Below are positions 43,403 through 43,477 of a DNA stretch of 43,477 nucleotides, in pieces (position 1 is the first letter of the stretch; each line of letters opens with the position of its first letter). The stretch is taken from assembly GCF_023264855.1 (NCBI RefSeq), contig NZ_JAHFUW010000040.1, positions 1-43,477 of the forward strand, written 5' to 3'. Source of the stretch: Herbiconiux sp. Lineage in GTDB: Bacteria; Actinomycetota; Actinomycetes; Actinomycetales; Microbacteriaceae. Made by a program: the position numbers and the translations under genes. A model generated the notes under the pieces. That model did no database searches. It was not told the origin of the DNA and saw nothing but the letters and a program-made list of their open reading frames with translations.

Positions 43403-43477
43403 AGCTTGGCTACGCAGTCAACGTGAGGGGTAGTTCCACAGCCACCTCCTCAGCAACGTTGTCCGTGATGAGGCGAA

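Larger units (their letters stand above)
42953..43477. other. Right-edge intergenic region, AT-richer, regulatory-looking
   Basis: About 520 nt without a convincing gene. It holds a small hairpin with TTTTT tail (43160-43177), a 9-nt direct repeat TTGTGGGTG spaced 11 nt (43220-43228 and 43231-43239), a possible promoter (TTGACG at 43275, TAAACA at 43297), a GAGGTG site before a possible 18-codon leader ORF (43327-43383) and a palindrome at 43388-43402. It looks like the control region of a gene beyond the window. Confidence 0.5.

Overview
The window is high-GC DNA from an actinobacterium, most likely a member of the Microbacteriaceae. Four things support this. There is a mycothiol S-conjugate amidase (mca) in a gene neighbourhood that matches, from memory, the Mycobacterium tuberculosis greA-mca-hemolysin III-short cis-prenyltransferase region. 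There is a close homologue of F420-dependent glucose-6-phosphate dehydrogenase. GTG starts are frequent. Several actinobacterial families of unknown function are present (DUF4245, DUF4307, a DUF6264-like protein). I saw no rRNA, tRNA, CRISPR array or intact insertion sequence.

Positions 1-9.1 kb hold central metabolism and housekeeping: glpX facing fba (gluconeogenesis and glycolysis), a DUF6264-like membrane protein, ispH, exonuclease VII (xseA-xseB), a DUF4245 protein, a beta carbonic anhydrase, fumC with a strong terminator, and a short prepilin-type peptidase. Positions 9.2-17.4 kb hold phoH, a cis-prenyl transferase, a hemolysin III protein, a small membrane protein coupled to mca, a DUF4307 protein, greA, threonine dehydratase and an AI-2E family exporter. 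Positions 17.4-21.5 kb are a complete four-gene ABC importer (lipoprotein, two permeases, ATPase) with 4-nt overlaps. Positions 21.7-26.5 kb hold a YcaQ-type DNA glycosylase, htpX-lemA, and a TetR/oxidoreductase divergent pair. Positions 26.5-32.6 kb are a tightly overlapping minus-strand operon: TetR, MFS transporter, PLP-fold amino acid enzyme, sugar-lactone oxidase and GH1 glycosidase. It looks like a regulated uptake and catabolism unit for a glycoside. Positions 32.8-38 kb hold a large Ig-repeat multi-pass membrane protein, a flavin-reductase-like protein, F420-dependent G6P dehydrogenase, a degenerate receiver and a microprotein.

From about 38 kb, and clearly after 39 kb, the sequence becomes accessory. 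It has lower GC, looser gene packing, a beta-helix (tailspike-like) protein without a signal peptide, a protein with a HEPN-like R-x4-H motif, a holin-like two-helix membrane protein, several microproteins, and a regulatory-looking right edge. I read this as a prophage remnant or small island. The hexamer GGATGC/GCATCC, very common in the rest of the window, is absent by eye from about 39 kb onward.

The most interesting structure is not a protein. Three intergenic copies (10871-11028 minus, 22943-23102 plus, 36045-36199 plus) of a roughly 155-160 nt element fold into the same three consecutive hairpins. The loop sequences are conserved, and many stem positions differ between copies while pairing is kept. 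All three copies lie just downstream of a stop codon in the same orientation as the gene they follow. This looks like a dispersed structured 3'-UTR element or small RNA family that I do not recognise.
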